Of a stretch of 64,000 nt of DNA, positions 1 through 11,721 are shown piece after piece. Position numbers and translations under genes: made by a program. Under the pieces are notes generated by a model, which had not been told where the DNA came from, did no database searches, and saw only the letters and a list, made by a program, of their open reading frames with translations. The stretch is from contig NW_022098022.1 in assembly GCF_002288925.2 (NCBI RefSeq), positions 2,295,336-2,359,335 on the forward strand, read 5' to 3'. Each line of letters begins with the position of its first letter. The first letter of the stretch is position 1. The DNA is from Delphinapterus leucas (lineage: Eukaryota > Chordata > Mammalia > Artiodactyla > Monodontidae).

Positions 1-1710
1 CTAGAGTCTACAACAGCAAAACTATCTTTGGGAAGAAATAAGCCAGGGCATACAGAAGTATTTTAGATAAAATTTGAACTATTTTATGCACACACACAGC
101 ATTATCACTGCCAAGGTAAAGTCTGTTCTCAAAATTTTCCATAGGTATGTAGACAAAATAGTTATATGCAACTTTCATCTTTGTGTTCATTGTAATTGTA
201 AAGGAAGACATAGTTATGAGATCTTTACCTCGGTTTCTTCAGTAAATTCAATTTTGCCATTAGCATTACTTAATATTTATTGAAAAATGAATAAATTCTG
301 AACAATTAACTAATCATTTACACAGTTTTTATGTTAGAAATATGCTTAACAAATGCTAGATAATCCTGTGAATCTCTTAAAGATATCTGACTTCTGATTC
401 ATATTCAATCCCTTTGATTGGTCTCCATTACCAGGGGGATATCCTAGACTCCTTCAAAGTTCAGTTTTGAGAATCGTCTACCCAAATCCCTAAAAACTGT
501 ACACTTCTTCAGGACTACCTGGCTCCCCCTCTGATGTAGCCCCCTGTAGTGAGCTATGATACCTTCTTGACTTATGTCTCACCTCCTAGTCTAACCCTCT
601 GTAAATATATCTAAATAAGCACTACTGTTGTTCTTTCTTCCATTCATTAAGGCATTATTCAGAACTTCAGGGCATACAAAGATGAATGTGTCCTGAAGGA
701 GTTGACTGCTGAGTGTAGACAGCTCAGGCTACAGATTACAGGGGTAAGACTTTCCGCTTCATTCATTCGAAAACCTTGCAATGACATCATCCTAACTATA
801 AAGCCCATTCTCTTCAGTGCGCTGATCACAACCCCCTATCCATGCTTCTAAAATGACCTCCTCCCGCATATATAACTTGAATTATTTGGAGGGAAGGTAT
901 GGTCATTTTACTCCAAATCTCTGAAAATACTAGTTCCCTTGTCAGGATGCCCTTATCATATCTCCACGGCTCCTTGAGATATAAACATTTTTCAATATCC
1001 AGTTTTATGCCCTCTAGTATCAAAATGTCTTTATTGACTTTTACAGTTACCAGTTATACTTCTTACTATCACTGTATCAGTTAATTTTTGACCAAATGGT
1101 GGCAGCTCTTATACTGTAGCTGTTGTGTATTTTACCTTAACTTTCAAATGTGTTTTCCCTTCATCATCTCCTGAAGTCCTTTACACAGTGATGTGTGATC
1201 TCCAGAAAATATCTGCTGAATTAATGAATGGATCATTTATCATATTATTATTTCTCCATGCGTATAAACTAGGTCAGAGAATGCCTTACCTTAGAGGGAT
1301 TAAGACTCAAATATAAATATAATTTTTTATGTTTTTTTAATGGGAAAATAAATTTTTTATGGGAAAATAAATCCATATTTGTTTATTCTAGGGAATGCAG
1401 AGATACGAAACTGATGATAGAACTAAAGCAAAACAAAGTCCCAAAGAAACAAAGGACAGGTTTAATAGGAATATTATTAGCCCCAAAATAATTTGAGTAC
1501 AAATCTAACATTTATGGAAAAGAGTAGGTGGGCTGTTCAAGAGATACTAAGACTGTAGAGGACTATTGGTTATACCAGATAATAGAGAGTTGATTTAGAG
1601 ATGGCTTAACAGTAGGTACTAAGATGAAAATGCATAGGTAAGAATTCAGGTACGGAGGCATCATTAGGAAATCTTTTCACAGAAATCCCTGATAGGGGAA
1701 CAAAATAGAA
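1..1710. other. Unannotated AT-rich non-coding DNA
   Basis: No gene, exon or confident repeat is recognised here. The open frames on both strands are under 70 codons and show no recognisable protein family. The only local structure noted is a short tandem duplication at about 1325-1372. Old diverged repeats could be present below what can be recognised by eye. Confidence 0.6.
1325..1372. repeat. Short tandem duplication, about 20-bp unit
   Basis: Two adjacent units share the core 'atgggaaaataaat', each preceded by a T run. It looks like a local slippage duplication. No function is inferred. Confidence 0.6.
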
Positions 1711-1724
1711 ATCCTTAAGGGGAG

Positions 1725-1981
1725 CTGTAGGGGAGGGGTGGACTCTGAGTTTGGGGTTGGCAGATGCAAACTATTACATATAAAATGGATAAACAGCAAG
1801 GTCCTACTGTAGAGCACAGGGAACTACTGATATATTCAATATCCTGGTATAACCATAATGGAAAAGAATATAAAAAAGAATGTATATATGTGTATAACTG
1901 GGTCACTTTGCTGTACAGCAGAAATTAACACAGCATTGTAAATCAACTATACTTCAATAACAAAATAAATTTTAAAAAAAA
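1725..1981 (+). mobile_element. LINE-1 3' end, 5'-truncated
   Basis: This is the 3' UTR end of a cetartiodactyl-lineage L1. Recognisable blocks, in order, are 'ggttggcagatgcaaactat', 'caaggtcctactgtagagca', 'cactttgctgtacagcagaa' and 'gtaaatcaactatacttcaa', followed by an A-rich tail at about 1970-1981. Orientation is plus because the A tail is on the right. No ORF2 remains. The left boundary is approximate and I could not find a convincing target-site duplication. Confidence 0.85.
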
Positions 1982-1994
1982 GAGAGTAACTTTC

Positions 1995-2235
1995 ACTGAG
2001 GGCCTGCATTATTTTATGTATTTCTACACATAATATGTCACTTAATGAGATGCTATATAGTAGTATACACTCATTTTACAGTTCAGAGAATTGATTCAAA
2101 TGTTAAGGAATATTATGGCCATGTCTATTAAAGTGACGGAGCCTCAATTTGAATGTAGATCCCATGGATTTCCAATTACCACATCTCATTAATTTCCAAT
2201 TTTTTAAGACTTGTGACCACCTTTTACAGTAATAT
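1995..2235 (-). mobile_element. MIR-like SINE fragment
   Basis: The order of motifs resembles the reverse complement of a MIR: a degenerate 'tcacttaatgagat', then 'cattttacagttcagagaat', then an 'aaagtgacggagcctcaatt' segment in the position of the MIR 'agtggcagagc' block. It is strongly diverged, so the assignment is tentative. Confidence 0.45.
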
Positions 2236-2239
2236 GTAC

Positions 2240-3165
2240 TCTTCTGTGGCCCCATCAGAATTAAAAAATAATTATCAATTTTGTAAGGTAGAAGATAAAT
2301 AACTGACAATATGAAAGTATATCAGATTCAATCTATTATAAATTATACTATACATTTATTTTAAAATAAATATTTAACATCATTTATAATCTTCGCATAT
2401 AAAACCAATCCAATTTTCCCGTATAATAAATAAAGCATATTGCTTAATATTCTACCAACCTCATAAGGGGAGGAAAAAAACCTGTTTTTTTTTTAATAGT
2501 TGACCTTGACAGTTGTTTATTAACAACCATTTTCCCCTTCTTTTATGTTTGCAAAACCTAATTTTGTTTTCTTTTCTACCCCAACTAAGTAGAACATTCT
2601 AATCAATCAAAAAGCGTGGTTTTTTTAAACACAACTCCAAAAAGTGACATGTGGATTTTAGAAACAGATTGAATTTAACTACCTATTACTTTACTCAACC
2701 AAAGATGACTTTACATGTTGCTTATTAACTTTTATAAGATAAAAGTAACATAAAATTAGTGAGAATGATTTTAAGGTACAACTACAGGATTTTGCAGAAC
2801 TGGTATTTTTATATTCCCTATTTACTTGTTCATTTTCTTATTGTTATCCAAGAGCCCATTCTGTATATAAATAAACAAGCCTAAGAACAAAATTATTTAC
2901 AACGGAATGACTTTCTAAACCATAACATCAAGTAAAATCCTGCTCAGCGATAAACTAAGTGGCAGGATCAAAAGCAATACTGAGACTTGTGGTAACCAAT
3001 TTAGCATATTCTTAACAAGCTTTCATAAGCACTTAAACTACGGCACTTTGAAAGTAAACACATTAAAATGATTATTTTCTGTATTTTTAAAGAATGGAAA
3101 TTGATACACACTTAAGAACGTATGTATAAATATACATACACATGGAAAGTATGTGGGAAAATATC
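2240..3165. other. Unannotated AT-rich non-coding DNA
   Basis: This is AT-rich sequence with several T and A runs. I recognise no gene, repeat family or regulatory site. Confidence 0.55.
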
Positions 3166-3169
3166 CATG

Positions 3170-3770
3170 GAAATATATACATATAGTGGCTATACCAATT
3201 GATGTTCCTACCAACAGTGCACAAGGGTTCCCTTTTCTCCAAATCTTCACCAAGACTTGTTATTTCTTGTCTGATGTGTGATGTGGTATCTCATTGTGGG
3301 TTAGAATCGCATTCCTCTATGATTGGTGATGTTGAGCACTTTTGCATGTACCTGTTAGCCTTTTATATATCTTTGGAAAAATGTCTATTCAGGTGTTTTG
3401 TCCACTTGTAAATTATCTGTTTTTTCTTTCTTTTTTTTTCTTCCTATTGAATTGTATGAGTTCCTTACATATTTTGGATATTAACTCCTTACTAGATATA
3501 TGGTTTGCAAACATTTTCTCCTATTCTGTAGGTTGACTTTTCATTTTGTTGATTGTTTTCTTTGCTGTGTACAAACTTGCTTAGTACTTGTTTCTTCGCA
3601 AAGTCCCACTTGTTCATTTTTGCTTTTGTTGACTTATTTTTTGGTGTCAAATCTGAAAAAAAAACCATTGCCAAGACTGATGGTAAGGAGCTTAACTCCC
3701 ATGTTTTCTTCTCGGAGTTGTATGGTTTCAAGTCTTATGTTCAAATCTTTAATCCTTTTTGAATTGATTT
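3170..3770 (-). mobile_element. LINE-1, ORF2 C-terminal/3' region (minus strand)
   Basis: The plus strand reads as the reverse complement of an L1 3' ORF2 region. Diagnostic blocks are 'ctaccaacagtgcacaaggg', 'aaatgtctattcaggtgttt', 'tattttggatattaactcct' and 'cattttgttgattgttttct'. The reading frame is broken many times. Its right edge runs straight into endonuclease-domain sequence of the same strand, so the central ORF2 part is missing between them. It may be one internally deleted element or two abutting L1 pieces. Confidence 0.85.
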
Positions 3771-4222
3771 TTTCTTAAGTCTTGTGGCCTAATGTATGAT
3801 CTATCCTGGAGAACGTTCTCTGTGTTCTTGAGAAAAATGTGTACTTTGCTGCTGTTGGATGGAATGAATGTTCTGTATACTTCCGTTGGGTTCATTTGGT
3901 CTAAAGTGTAGCTTAGGTACAATGTTTCATTATTGATTTTCTGTCTGGGTGATCTATCCATTGTTGAAAGTGGGGTACTGAAGTCCCTTACTATTATCAT
4001 ACTATATTTTATATTTATTTTCTCTGTTAAAATTTGCTTTGTATATTTAGTTGCTCCAATGCTGGGTGCATATGTATTTACTACTGCTATTCTGTCTTGA
4101 CAAATTGACCTCTTTATCATTATACAGACACCTTCTTTGTCTTTTATTACAGTTTCTGACATAATCTGTTTTGTCTGATTTAAGTATAGCTCCTTCTGCT
4201 CTCTTTCTGTTTCCATTTGCAT
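3749..4222 (-). pseudogene. LINE-1 ORF2 endonuclease-domain remnant
   Basis: A 157-codon open frame on the minus strand matches the APE-type endonuclease of L1 ORF2. Visible family features are 'VNTYAPSIGATKYTKQILTE', then 'FSTPLSTMDRSPRQKINNET' corresponding to the L1 'GDFNTPLSTMDR' block, then 'TLDQMNPTEVYRTF'. The catalytic 'GDFN' is altered to 'RDFS', and the downstream 'RIDHILGHK' block is degraded to 'QDRSYIRPQ'. The enzyme would nick target DNA during retrotransposition, but this copy lacks key residues and all of the RT domain. It is a dead fragment inside the larger minus-strand L1. Confidence 0.85.
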
Positions 4223-4480
4223 GGAATATCTTTTCTATTCCTTCACTTTCAGCTAGTGTGTGTGTCTTTAAAGCTGAAGCTGGCTTCTTGTAGGCAGCAT
4301 AGAGTTACTATTGTTGTGTTTTAATCCATTCAGCCATTCTATATCTTTTGATTGGAAAATTTAGTCCATTTATATTTAAAGTGATTACGAACAGGCAAGG
4401 CTCTACTACTGCCATTTTGCTAACCATGTGCTGGGTGTTTTGTAGATTCTTTCTTGCTCTCTTGCTGTCTTCCTTTGTGA
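4222..4480 (-). mobile_element. LINE-1 ORF2 5' portion, minus strand
   Basis: This continues the endonuclease region towards ORF2's 5' end. Blocks such as 'catggaatatcttttctatt', 'ttcactttcagctagtgtgt', 'ggcttcttgtaggcagcata' and 'tagtccatttatatttaaag' match the reverse complement of the start of L1 ORF2. The frame is not continuous. Confidence 0.8.
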
Positions 4481-5140
4481 GGTGCAGGGAACCTGCAGTG
4501 GGTGGGGAGGTCTGCTGCAGATATGCTGGCCATTGTTTTCATCAGTGGAAAATGCTACTGGGGTCCAATATAGGTAAGTTTGCTATTCCGCTCGGGTCTA
4601 CGAGGGGTCCCCAGTGTTAACAAGGGCTATTGAGGTTCTCACTGGCAAAGGCTGCTGGGGTCCTCTGCAGGGCACGCCACTGGGAAACACGGTCACTCCT
4701 TCTGCATGGAAAATACTGGTAGCCTTGCCCTTTTCCTTGTTCCTAGCATCTCAAGAAGTCTCAGCTATGCCAGTCTCTGGGTACAGCGAAACTGAAGGTC
4801 CTTTATGCAGTTCCTTGAAAGGCTGGGGAATCTGGTCATCTACCCTGCTCTCCTTCTCCAAGGGAGGGACACTCAGCCTGGGGAGTTTCCTTTTGGTGTT
4901 CAGCACCAGCCTGAGGGATGAGATGAGGCAGACAAAATGAATCTGTTCTTCCTACCCTTTTTGTGCAGTTATTTTCAGTTTTTCTGCTCCTCTGTGTTGC
5001 AGAAGTTTCTAAGGTGGGCTCCTGAGCTCTCTATTTCTGTTCATGGATGTGGCTGTCTTACAGCTTTTGCTGTGGAACAGAGCCAGGGTCTCTTACAATG
5101 CTGTCTTGCTGACATCACTAATTGTGAGGTTTCAATTTAT
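4481..5140 (-). mobile_element. Probable LINE-1 5' region (ancient), minus strand
   Basis: This segment is GC-richer than its surroundings, directly follows the 5' part of ORF2 in the minus orientation, and sits where ORF1/5' UTR would be expected. Phrases such as 'ggaacagagccagggtctct' resemble reverse-complemented old L1M 5' sequence from memory, but no ORF1 frame is visible. It could instead be another repeat or unique DNA. The 108-codon plus-strand frame at 4614-4940 has no recognisable domain and is not called as a gene. Confidence 0.4.
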
Positions 5141-5199
5141 TTAAATGAACTTTCAGAGTACAATAAAATATCAGAGAGGCAGAATTATTTTTTTTGAAT

Positions 5200-6114
5200 T
5201 CCTGAGGGGATGTTTACTAATGTTAATGAACTAGATGAAGGAGTTAGTGGAAGCTTTAAAAAAAGACAGAAACTGCATCATACAAGTAAAGAGTTCATTT
5301 TGAATTCTCTTCCAAGTTCTTTCCTCGTAAAATTCTATGCTATATCAAAGTGCAAAGCATAATCTCTCTCTCTCTCTCAATGTTTTTCATTTCAAACTAC
5401 CACGTGGGGTCACTGTATAGGATTTGCATAAACTGGTTCCCTGAGGGCAGGCAACTAGTAAAATGTTATCTTCCTTCAGGCTAGAGGGCTCACCCTTTCA
5501 GAAGTGAGATTGTCTGCATCTGCTAAGATCATTGGAGCATTTGGCCCTCATTTTCTTCACTGGAGGAATGAGTTTTGGGGAAAAAAAGGGATTACATTTA
5601 CATGGGGAACTATCAATCAGCAACATTTGGGGAACATAAATGGATTAGAAACATCTTTCATGCCTTAAATCTCAGTTCTTCTCAGTCATCTTATATTTCC
5701 ATTTTGAACTGTGTGTCATTTTAATGCCATCTCATTGTGCCCTGGAAAAAACCTGCTTCATCATTTCCTTCTTTCTTTCTTTTAGGATAATGTGCCTGAA
5801 GACAGGAAAGGTTTCCTTTCAAAATGATATTTAATGACATTAGTTCTCAGCCTCACTGTCTCAGAAGAGAGGGTAACATAATGCCTTTTCAATAATGAAA
5901 TAAAGGGATAACAGCAACCGTAAAATAATGTTTCCTGTGTAATATACTAGTGAAAATGAAGATCACATTTTAAAACCTCATGCACCAAAAGAAGAAATAA
6001 ATAGGCACAGCACAACAAGCAGATCCAACAAACGTTGTATAAAACATTTCAATTAAGTTTTCCTTATGGCTATACAGTGACTAGCCAAGTTTCAAGAAGC
6101 AAAAGTGAATCCTA
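5200..6114. other. Unannotated non-coding DNA with a short (TC)n run
   Basis: A short TC dinucleotide run lies at about 5363-5380. Nothing else is recognised, and there is no open frame of note. Confidence 0.55.
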
Positions 6115-6115
6115 A

Positions 6116-6356
6116 CTCTACACTAACTTTTTTTATTTTTTATTTTTTGCGGTATGCGGGCCTCTCCCTGTTGTGGCCTCTCCCGTTGCGGAGCACAGGC
6201 TCGGACGCACAGGCTCAGCGGCCATGGCTCATGGGCCCAGCCGCTCCGCGGCATGTGGGATCTTCCCGGACCGGGGCACGAACCCGTGTCCCCTGCATCG
6301 GCAGGCGGACTCCCAACCAGTGCACCACCAGGGAAGGCCCTCTACACTATCTTTTT
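6116..6356 (-). mobile_element. CHR-type tRNA-derived SINE with target-site duplication
   Basis: The body at 6133-6339 is the reverse complement of a cetacean CHR SINE. Read on the minus strand it runs from 'cttccctggtggtgcactgg' (tRNA-like head, A-box region), through a B-box-like 'acacgggttcgtgcc', to an A-rich tail seen here as a T-rich run at 6126-6148. It is flanked by a 17-bp duplication with one mismatch (6116-6132 and 6340-6356, both starting 'ctctacacta'), as expected for LINE-mediated insertion. Open frames through it in three phases are artefacts of its GC-rich body. Confidence 0.95.
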
Positions 6357-6620
6357 AGGAAACATAGGCTGCATTTCTCTCAACCTGTAGCTATTTCAGG
6401 TAGGAGGTTAATGTATTCCCAGTACTTTTAAGACAGCCAGGTAGTTAGCACATTTTTCTCTATGCCCAGTTATGGATGACTCAATGATCACCTATGACAT
6501 TCAGGTCTAGATCTTCCTCTGGAACGCTTGACCTTCCTGGGTAAGGGATTGTTCAACTGAGTATCTAGATCGAGAGATTTTGGTTGGATCCCACAAGAGC
6601 AGATATCCTTGTACACTCAA

Positions 6621-6868
6621 CTATCATAACAGCTAACATTTATATTGAGCACTTACTATGTGCCACGTAGTAAGTATTCTAAGTACCTACATGTGATTAC
6701 CTCATTTAATCCTATAGCAACTCCATGATAAATGTACTACTCTTACCCCATTTTACAGATGACGAAACTGAGACAGAAAATTTAAGCGAGAAGACAATGG
6801 TCACTCAGGTAGCCAACGGCAGAGCAAAACTGCAAACTCAGGCAGTCTGGCTCCAGGGCCCTTATCTT
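6621..6868 (-). mobile_element. MIR SINE, nearly full length
   Basis: The plus strand reads as a reverse-complemented MIR: 'acttactatgtgccacgtag', 'acctcatttaatcctatagc', 'cattttacagatgacgaaac', and finally 'ggcagtctggctccagggcc'. The order and spacing match the family over almost its whole length. It is an ancient insertion shared widely among mammals. Confidence 0.9.
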
Positions 6869-8005
6869 CCTCATTCAGCTCTGCTCTGCTCCCTGGACCA
6901 AAAGCTCCCTTTTCTAAGATATGGTCATCTCCACCTGCAGCAGGAATGGAGGGCAGGGATTTTCACCTGAGTCTTCTAGGTGATTCTGCACTGATTTTAA
7001 TTGCCCTGTTGTCAGTTGTTAGGGTGGGTTATAGAGCAGCAAAGTGAAGACTGGGATGAGTGGAGAGCCATGACTCTCATTATTTAACAACTGAACCAAG
7101 ACTGGTCCTGCCGCCAATCATAACTCTCCCCCCCCCCCGCCCCCAATTTACAAGGTATTACTTCCTTATTTGGCTATGGGGGGAAAAAAGGGCAGCTTTT
7201 TCTTCTTTTTGCTTCCGAATTGACAAATTCCATCTAAAAAACTGCATATACATACACACACACACACATCTACTCTATTATGTTTCTGTTTCCCCTTTAA
7301 AATTACATACAACTGCAAGTATAATTGGAGGAAGAGATAAATTGGTATGTTCTGTAATTGCAAAGAGTTTTAGTTTCTAAAGCTGAAAACTGGTTGTGTT
7401 CATCAAATTATTTGGTAATACCTGCTGAATGATGCTCTTCTAGATAATTTTGCATGTATTTTTTATTGAGTTATTTTTGTATCTATTTTTGAACAGAGGG
7501 GGCATTCAATAAGGAAGGGGAAGAAAGGGTTTCATTTCACTGTTAATGGTCTGAATACTAGCCTTGTTTATTTTGGATGTCCTCACCACATATATCTTGC
7601 TATACATGTAGGGAAAAAAATATTTAAAGGCAAATAAAACAGCTCAGTTCAGGCATAGTTATATTGTCAAGACACAGTTCCAATAGCAATTAAAATACAA
7701 TGCCCTGAAAATAGTATTTTATATACAGGCATGATGGAATCGACCGTTATGACAGGGGCTGGAATTTTTAAAAAGAAGACAGATCTGATTTTTTTTTTAA
7801 CTATTCTTTCATGGCACTTGCTTAGCTAAGTACATCAACAAGATTTATAACTACGGTGATTTATAGGACATATCTTGATATTATTCTTACACTATTTAAT
7901 TTTGCTCCTTCTTCTTACTTCGATTCAACATTAAGTAACTAAGTTAAGAACATTTTCCAAAAAAGATTAAAAAATTCTGGAGGATGGCACTTTTAGCACA
8001 CCTAT
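6869..8005. other. Unannotated non-coding DNA with poly-C and short (CA)n tracts
   Basis: A C-rich homopolymer run lies at about 7129-7144 and a short CA run at 7254-7269. Otherwise nothing is recognised. Confidence 0.55.
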
Positions 8006-8050
8006 GACAGTGACGATGACGATGATATTGACGATGATACTGTTGATGGG
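8006..8050 (+). repeat. Trinucleotide-type simple repeat (GAT/GAC)n
   Basis: Degenerate 'gac'/'gat' trinucleotide units run through 'tgacgatgacgatgatattg' and on to 'gttgatggg'. A MIR fragment follows directly. Confidence 0.8.
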
Positions 8051-8282
8051 AGCAGCTGCCATTTATTGAGTTTTGGTAAATATCTAACTATACAGACAAT
8101 ACTTCATTCAATCTTCCTAAAACCCCCTATGGACCAGAAGTTATTATCCCCTTCCATAGAAGAAGAAAGTGAAATTTAGAGGGATTACATAAATTACCAA
8201 AGATAGCCCAGTAAAGAAGTGGTTCAATCAGGATTTAAATCTAGGTCTTTATGACTCTAAAGCCCTCGCCCTTTACTATCAC
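8051..8282 (-). mobile_element. MIR SINE fragment
   Basis: Reverse-complement MIR blocks in order: 'gccatttattgag', 'tacttcattcaatcttccta', 'gttattatccccttcc', 'gaaatttagagggattacat' and 'ggatttaaatctaggtcttt'. It is more diverged than the MIR at 6.6 kb but colinear with it. Confidence 0.8.
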
Positions 8283-8490
8283 AAACTACCATCCATAATT
8301 TCCAATTCGTGACATTTTCTCCAAAATAAAAAGTTTAAAAAAACTCACTGAAAAATGAAAAATATAAGGCAGACATGGAAAACATTCTACTGAATATTCA
8401 AATCAGGAAATGGATATCCCATGATTTAGTTTCACTGAATTCAAAAACATGTGTTTTAATTCTAAATAAACTTTCCATGAATTATAATAA

Positions 8491-8731
8491 AAACTTGTTT
8501 AGGGCTTCCCTGGTGGCACAGTGGTTGAGAGTCCACCTGCCGATGCAGGGGACACGGGTTCGTGCCCTGGTCCGGGAAGATCCCACATGCTGCGGAGTGG
8601 CTGGGCCTGTGAGCCATGGCCGCTGACCCTGCGCGTCCGGAGCCTGTGCTCCGCAACAGGAGAGGCCACAACAGTGAGAGGTCCGCGTACCGCAAAAAAA
8701 AAAAAAAAAAAAAAAAAAACAAACTTGTTTA
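8491..8731 (+). mobile_element. CHR-type tRNA-derived SINE with target-site duplication
   Basis: The body at 8502-8720 is full length: head 'gggcttccctggtggcacag', B-box-like 'gacacgggttcgtgccctgg', mid-body 'ctgggcctgtgagccatggc', then 'gaggccacaacagtgagagg', then an A-run of about 24. A perfect 11-bp duplication 'aaacttgttta' flanks it (8491-8501 and 8721-8731). The preserved sequence and long A tail suggest a fairly recent insertion. Confidence 0.97.
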
Positions 8732-9628
8732 CAAGCTTCCTGGGATATTTCCTGCTGAATCTTATACAACAACATTGTGTCCAAATTGCATTCTGTCCTT
8801 CTATATATAATACAGGATCTTTAAAACTTTAGCGATGAAAATTTTGTACAAAATTTGAACGTCTTCTGATATGCAGGGTATTATGGCTGCAAAACAAAAC
8901 CTGGAGGCATGAACCTCCTATTTTTCTATGTCTTTTCTTGCCATGAAATCAACTGTTCTGGATACCCATAGTTAATGTATGAATCAATCATCTCATTAAG
9001 ATTTTATACTGTTCACTAAAAAATTCATTTGCATTGCTCGTGGACAGTATATTTCTTGGAATGTAATTTTTCTTTTCAACAAATATAGTGCGATATTAAA
9101 AGAAAGTTTTTTGTTATTTGGCAACTCCAAAAGCACTTCCACCTGCCTCTATGGAACGCTGCTGCTGGTTGGCCAAAGGTTCTTTTCAGAGCTTAGGATG
9201 TGGAATTCTTAGACTTCACTCAAGCTTGCTGTACCTTTTAGCCACTGGCACTGAACGATATGCATCTTTGCAATTCATTCTTTTTCCCCCAAGGCACATA
9301 TACACAATATATTCTACTAAATCCAAGAACTATGCAAACAGAGGGCAATGTCAGGTTAATCAAGGCCATGTCAATTTCAACATGCAAAATATCCATAATT
9401 AATGTAAAAAGGGAATCGAATTACCAAAAAAATCGCATATTGGTTTTATCTGTCAGGGGCAGCTGGGACTTTATCTTTAATGAATGGTGCTTTATAAAGA
9501 AAATATAAAAATATAGAGTAATAGAAATTTCAGTAATCATGAAAAGTAGTAATTTTGACTAGTGATTTCTATTTCTAAAATTATTTGCTTGAGCAAATCT
9601 CTATCAATATTCATGAAGAACAGAGTTT
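8732..9628. other. Unannotated AT-rich non-coding DNA
   Basis: No gene or repeat is recognised. The open frames at 9118-9402 and 9260-9508 are short and resemble no known protein. Confidence 0.55.
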
Positions 9629-9629
9629 A

Positions 9630-9840
9630 GGGCTTCCCTGATGGCGCAGTGGTTGAGAGTCCGCCTGCCGATGCAGGGGACACGGGTTTGTGCCCCGGTC
9701 CGGGAAGATCCCACATGCCGTGGAGCGGCTGGGCCCGTGAGCCATGGCTGCTGAGCCTACGCGTCCGGAGCCTGTGCTCCGCAACGGGAGAAGCCACAAC
9801 AGTGAGCGGTCCACGTACCACAAAAAAAAAAAAAAAAAAA
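9630..9840 (+). mobile_element. CHR-type SINE, no clear target-site duplication
   Basis: This is a full-length CHR SINE, from 'gggcttccctgatggcgcag' through 'ggacacgggtttgtgccccg' and 'ctgggcccgtgagccatggc' to 'agccacaacagtgagcggtc' and an 18-A tail. Unlike the other short-form SINEs here, I find no matching direct repeat between left ('acagagttta') and right ('ggcattcacg') flanks, so the duplication has decayed or one flank was deleted. Confidence 0.95.
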
Positions 9841-11385
9841 GGCATTCACGTTGGTTACTGGTCATAACCCATAATGGTTTATTTTGAGCACTGATCTATA
9901 ACTGGTTAAATGAAACAGAGAATTTATACCTTGAATAGCATGAGAGAATGGGATTTTTCTAAAGTTTCTCAGAACTGAAAAATTAAAGGATCTGCTCAAA
10001 TTTAACAAAAAGCCAAGTTTTTATTTTTTAATGTCCCAAATCCTTGCCTGCCAGTTAACTGAGGTAGGGCCCAGCATTGGCAAGAAGCTTTCTTAACATG
10101 TCCCCAATCACATACTTAAGTTAGGACACACAGTGTTTCTCTTAGACTGGAGTAAGAAAATTTTATTTCTGCCCCAGGAGTACATTTGATATACCAGATT
10201 GTCTCTGATGGCATAATTCTGCCAAAATCATGTACTGACTATAATTCTTTGGATAATAATAATTACAAAATCTAATGGATGATAACATACTGATACCTCA
10301 AGTGGAGTTAACAGCAGTAGGTTGAACCCGTAATCCACATCATAAGTTACACAGCAGTCGTGCTATGAATAACACACCATCTATACTCAGGTGAAAAGGG
10401 GAGACTTCACGCAGAAATACACTAGCACTTAAATACTGAAATACTACTTTCTGTAGTACTGTGTGACTATTCTGGGGGAAAAGAGACCCGATTATTTAGT
10501 TTTTCTCAGGCAAAACTCTCAATGAATTCACTGAAAAATTTCCCTAAGTAAATAGTGCAGAACTAGCTCATTTAATTTTTCTTGAGCTATTTTATGGTTA
10601 TATGATAAAGTAGAATATATATGTCTCATAAAATTTGTTAAGAGTCAGCTAAGGGATTTGTACTTATTATTTTATTGTGTACAAATACTTGAGGTATATA
10701 TCTTTATTTCCTTATTATTTATTGTTATTTCATATCTTGACATAAGAAGTATTGTACAAGGGCTTTGATAAATATAGTGAAACTAAACAACCATTCAGTC
10801 TACTCCACTAAATTTGCAACTGTGTTCCCCATGATGATGCTGCATTTTATATACTCTTTCATATTTCAGAGTGGGTATGTCACATCCTTCAATAGTGGGG
10901 AATTGCACTCACTACGAAGCAAAGCCCTAACACATAGAAGTGCCAAATTGATGAAAAAAACAAATTGAAAAGAAATGAAGCAAGCTGTAATGAACAGGCA
11001 AACGTGACTTGTTTAGCACTGAAAAATCAAAGAGGTGAAACAGTTTCCCTCACCAAATGAATAAGGTGAAAATCAACTGATCATTAAACCCTATAATTTC
11101 TCATCTTCATTCCAAAAATCCACAAGGTACCACCATTCTAAAGTGTCTGATTTTTATCACTGAAAGTATGATAAAGTATGTTTATCAGCTCCCACTTACT
11201 CATTATCTCTTCTGCTTTTGATTTTTTGTAGAATCTCAGTAGTCAGTCATGACCTAGTTATCAGAACCAAATACCTTCTCCAAGTCTATACTACTCGTAA
11301 CAGCTCTTCTACCTTGGTTTCGATGAGACTACATTCTTATTATTCTCATTCCAGCTGCTTAACAGCTGCTTTAAAATCTTCCATG
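9841..11385. other. Unannotated AT-rich non-coding DNA
   Basis: About 1.5 kb with no recognisable gene, RNA or repeat family. Confidence 0.55.
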
Positions 11386-11387
11386 GT

Positions 11388-11682
11388 GTTCACTGTAGAT
11401 TGAATGTTTGACCCCCCACCTCCAAGTTCATATATTGAAACTCTAACCCCCAAAATGATGGAGGTGTGGAGCCTTTAGGAGTTAACGATGTCATGAGTGT
11501 GGAGCCCTCATGAATGAGGTGAGTGCCCTTATAAGAAGAGACACAAGAGCTTGCTCCTTCTCTGCTCTCCACCCTGTGAGGATACAAGAACACAGCCATC
11601 TGCAAACCAGGAAGAGAACCCTCAGCGGACATCAACTCTGCTGGTGCCTTGATCTCAGGCTTCCAGTCTCTATGGTATTTTA

Positions 11683-11721
<39 letters not shown>

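Noticed and set aside
8502..8600. tRNA gene
   Set aside because: The SINE head resembles a tRNA with A- and B-box-like motifs, but the cloverleaf is not kept and the sequence continues into a SINE body and poly-A tail. The same applies at every CHR SINE in the window.
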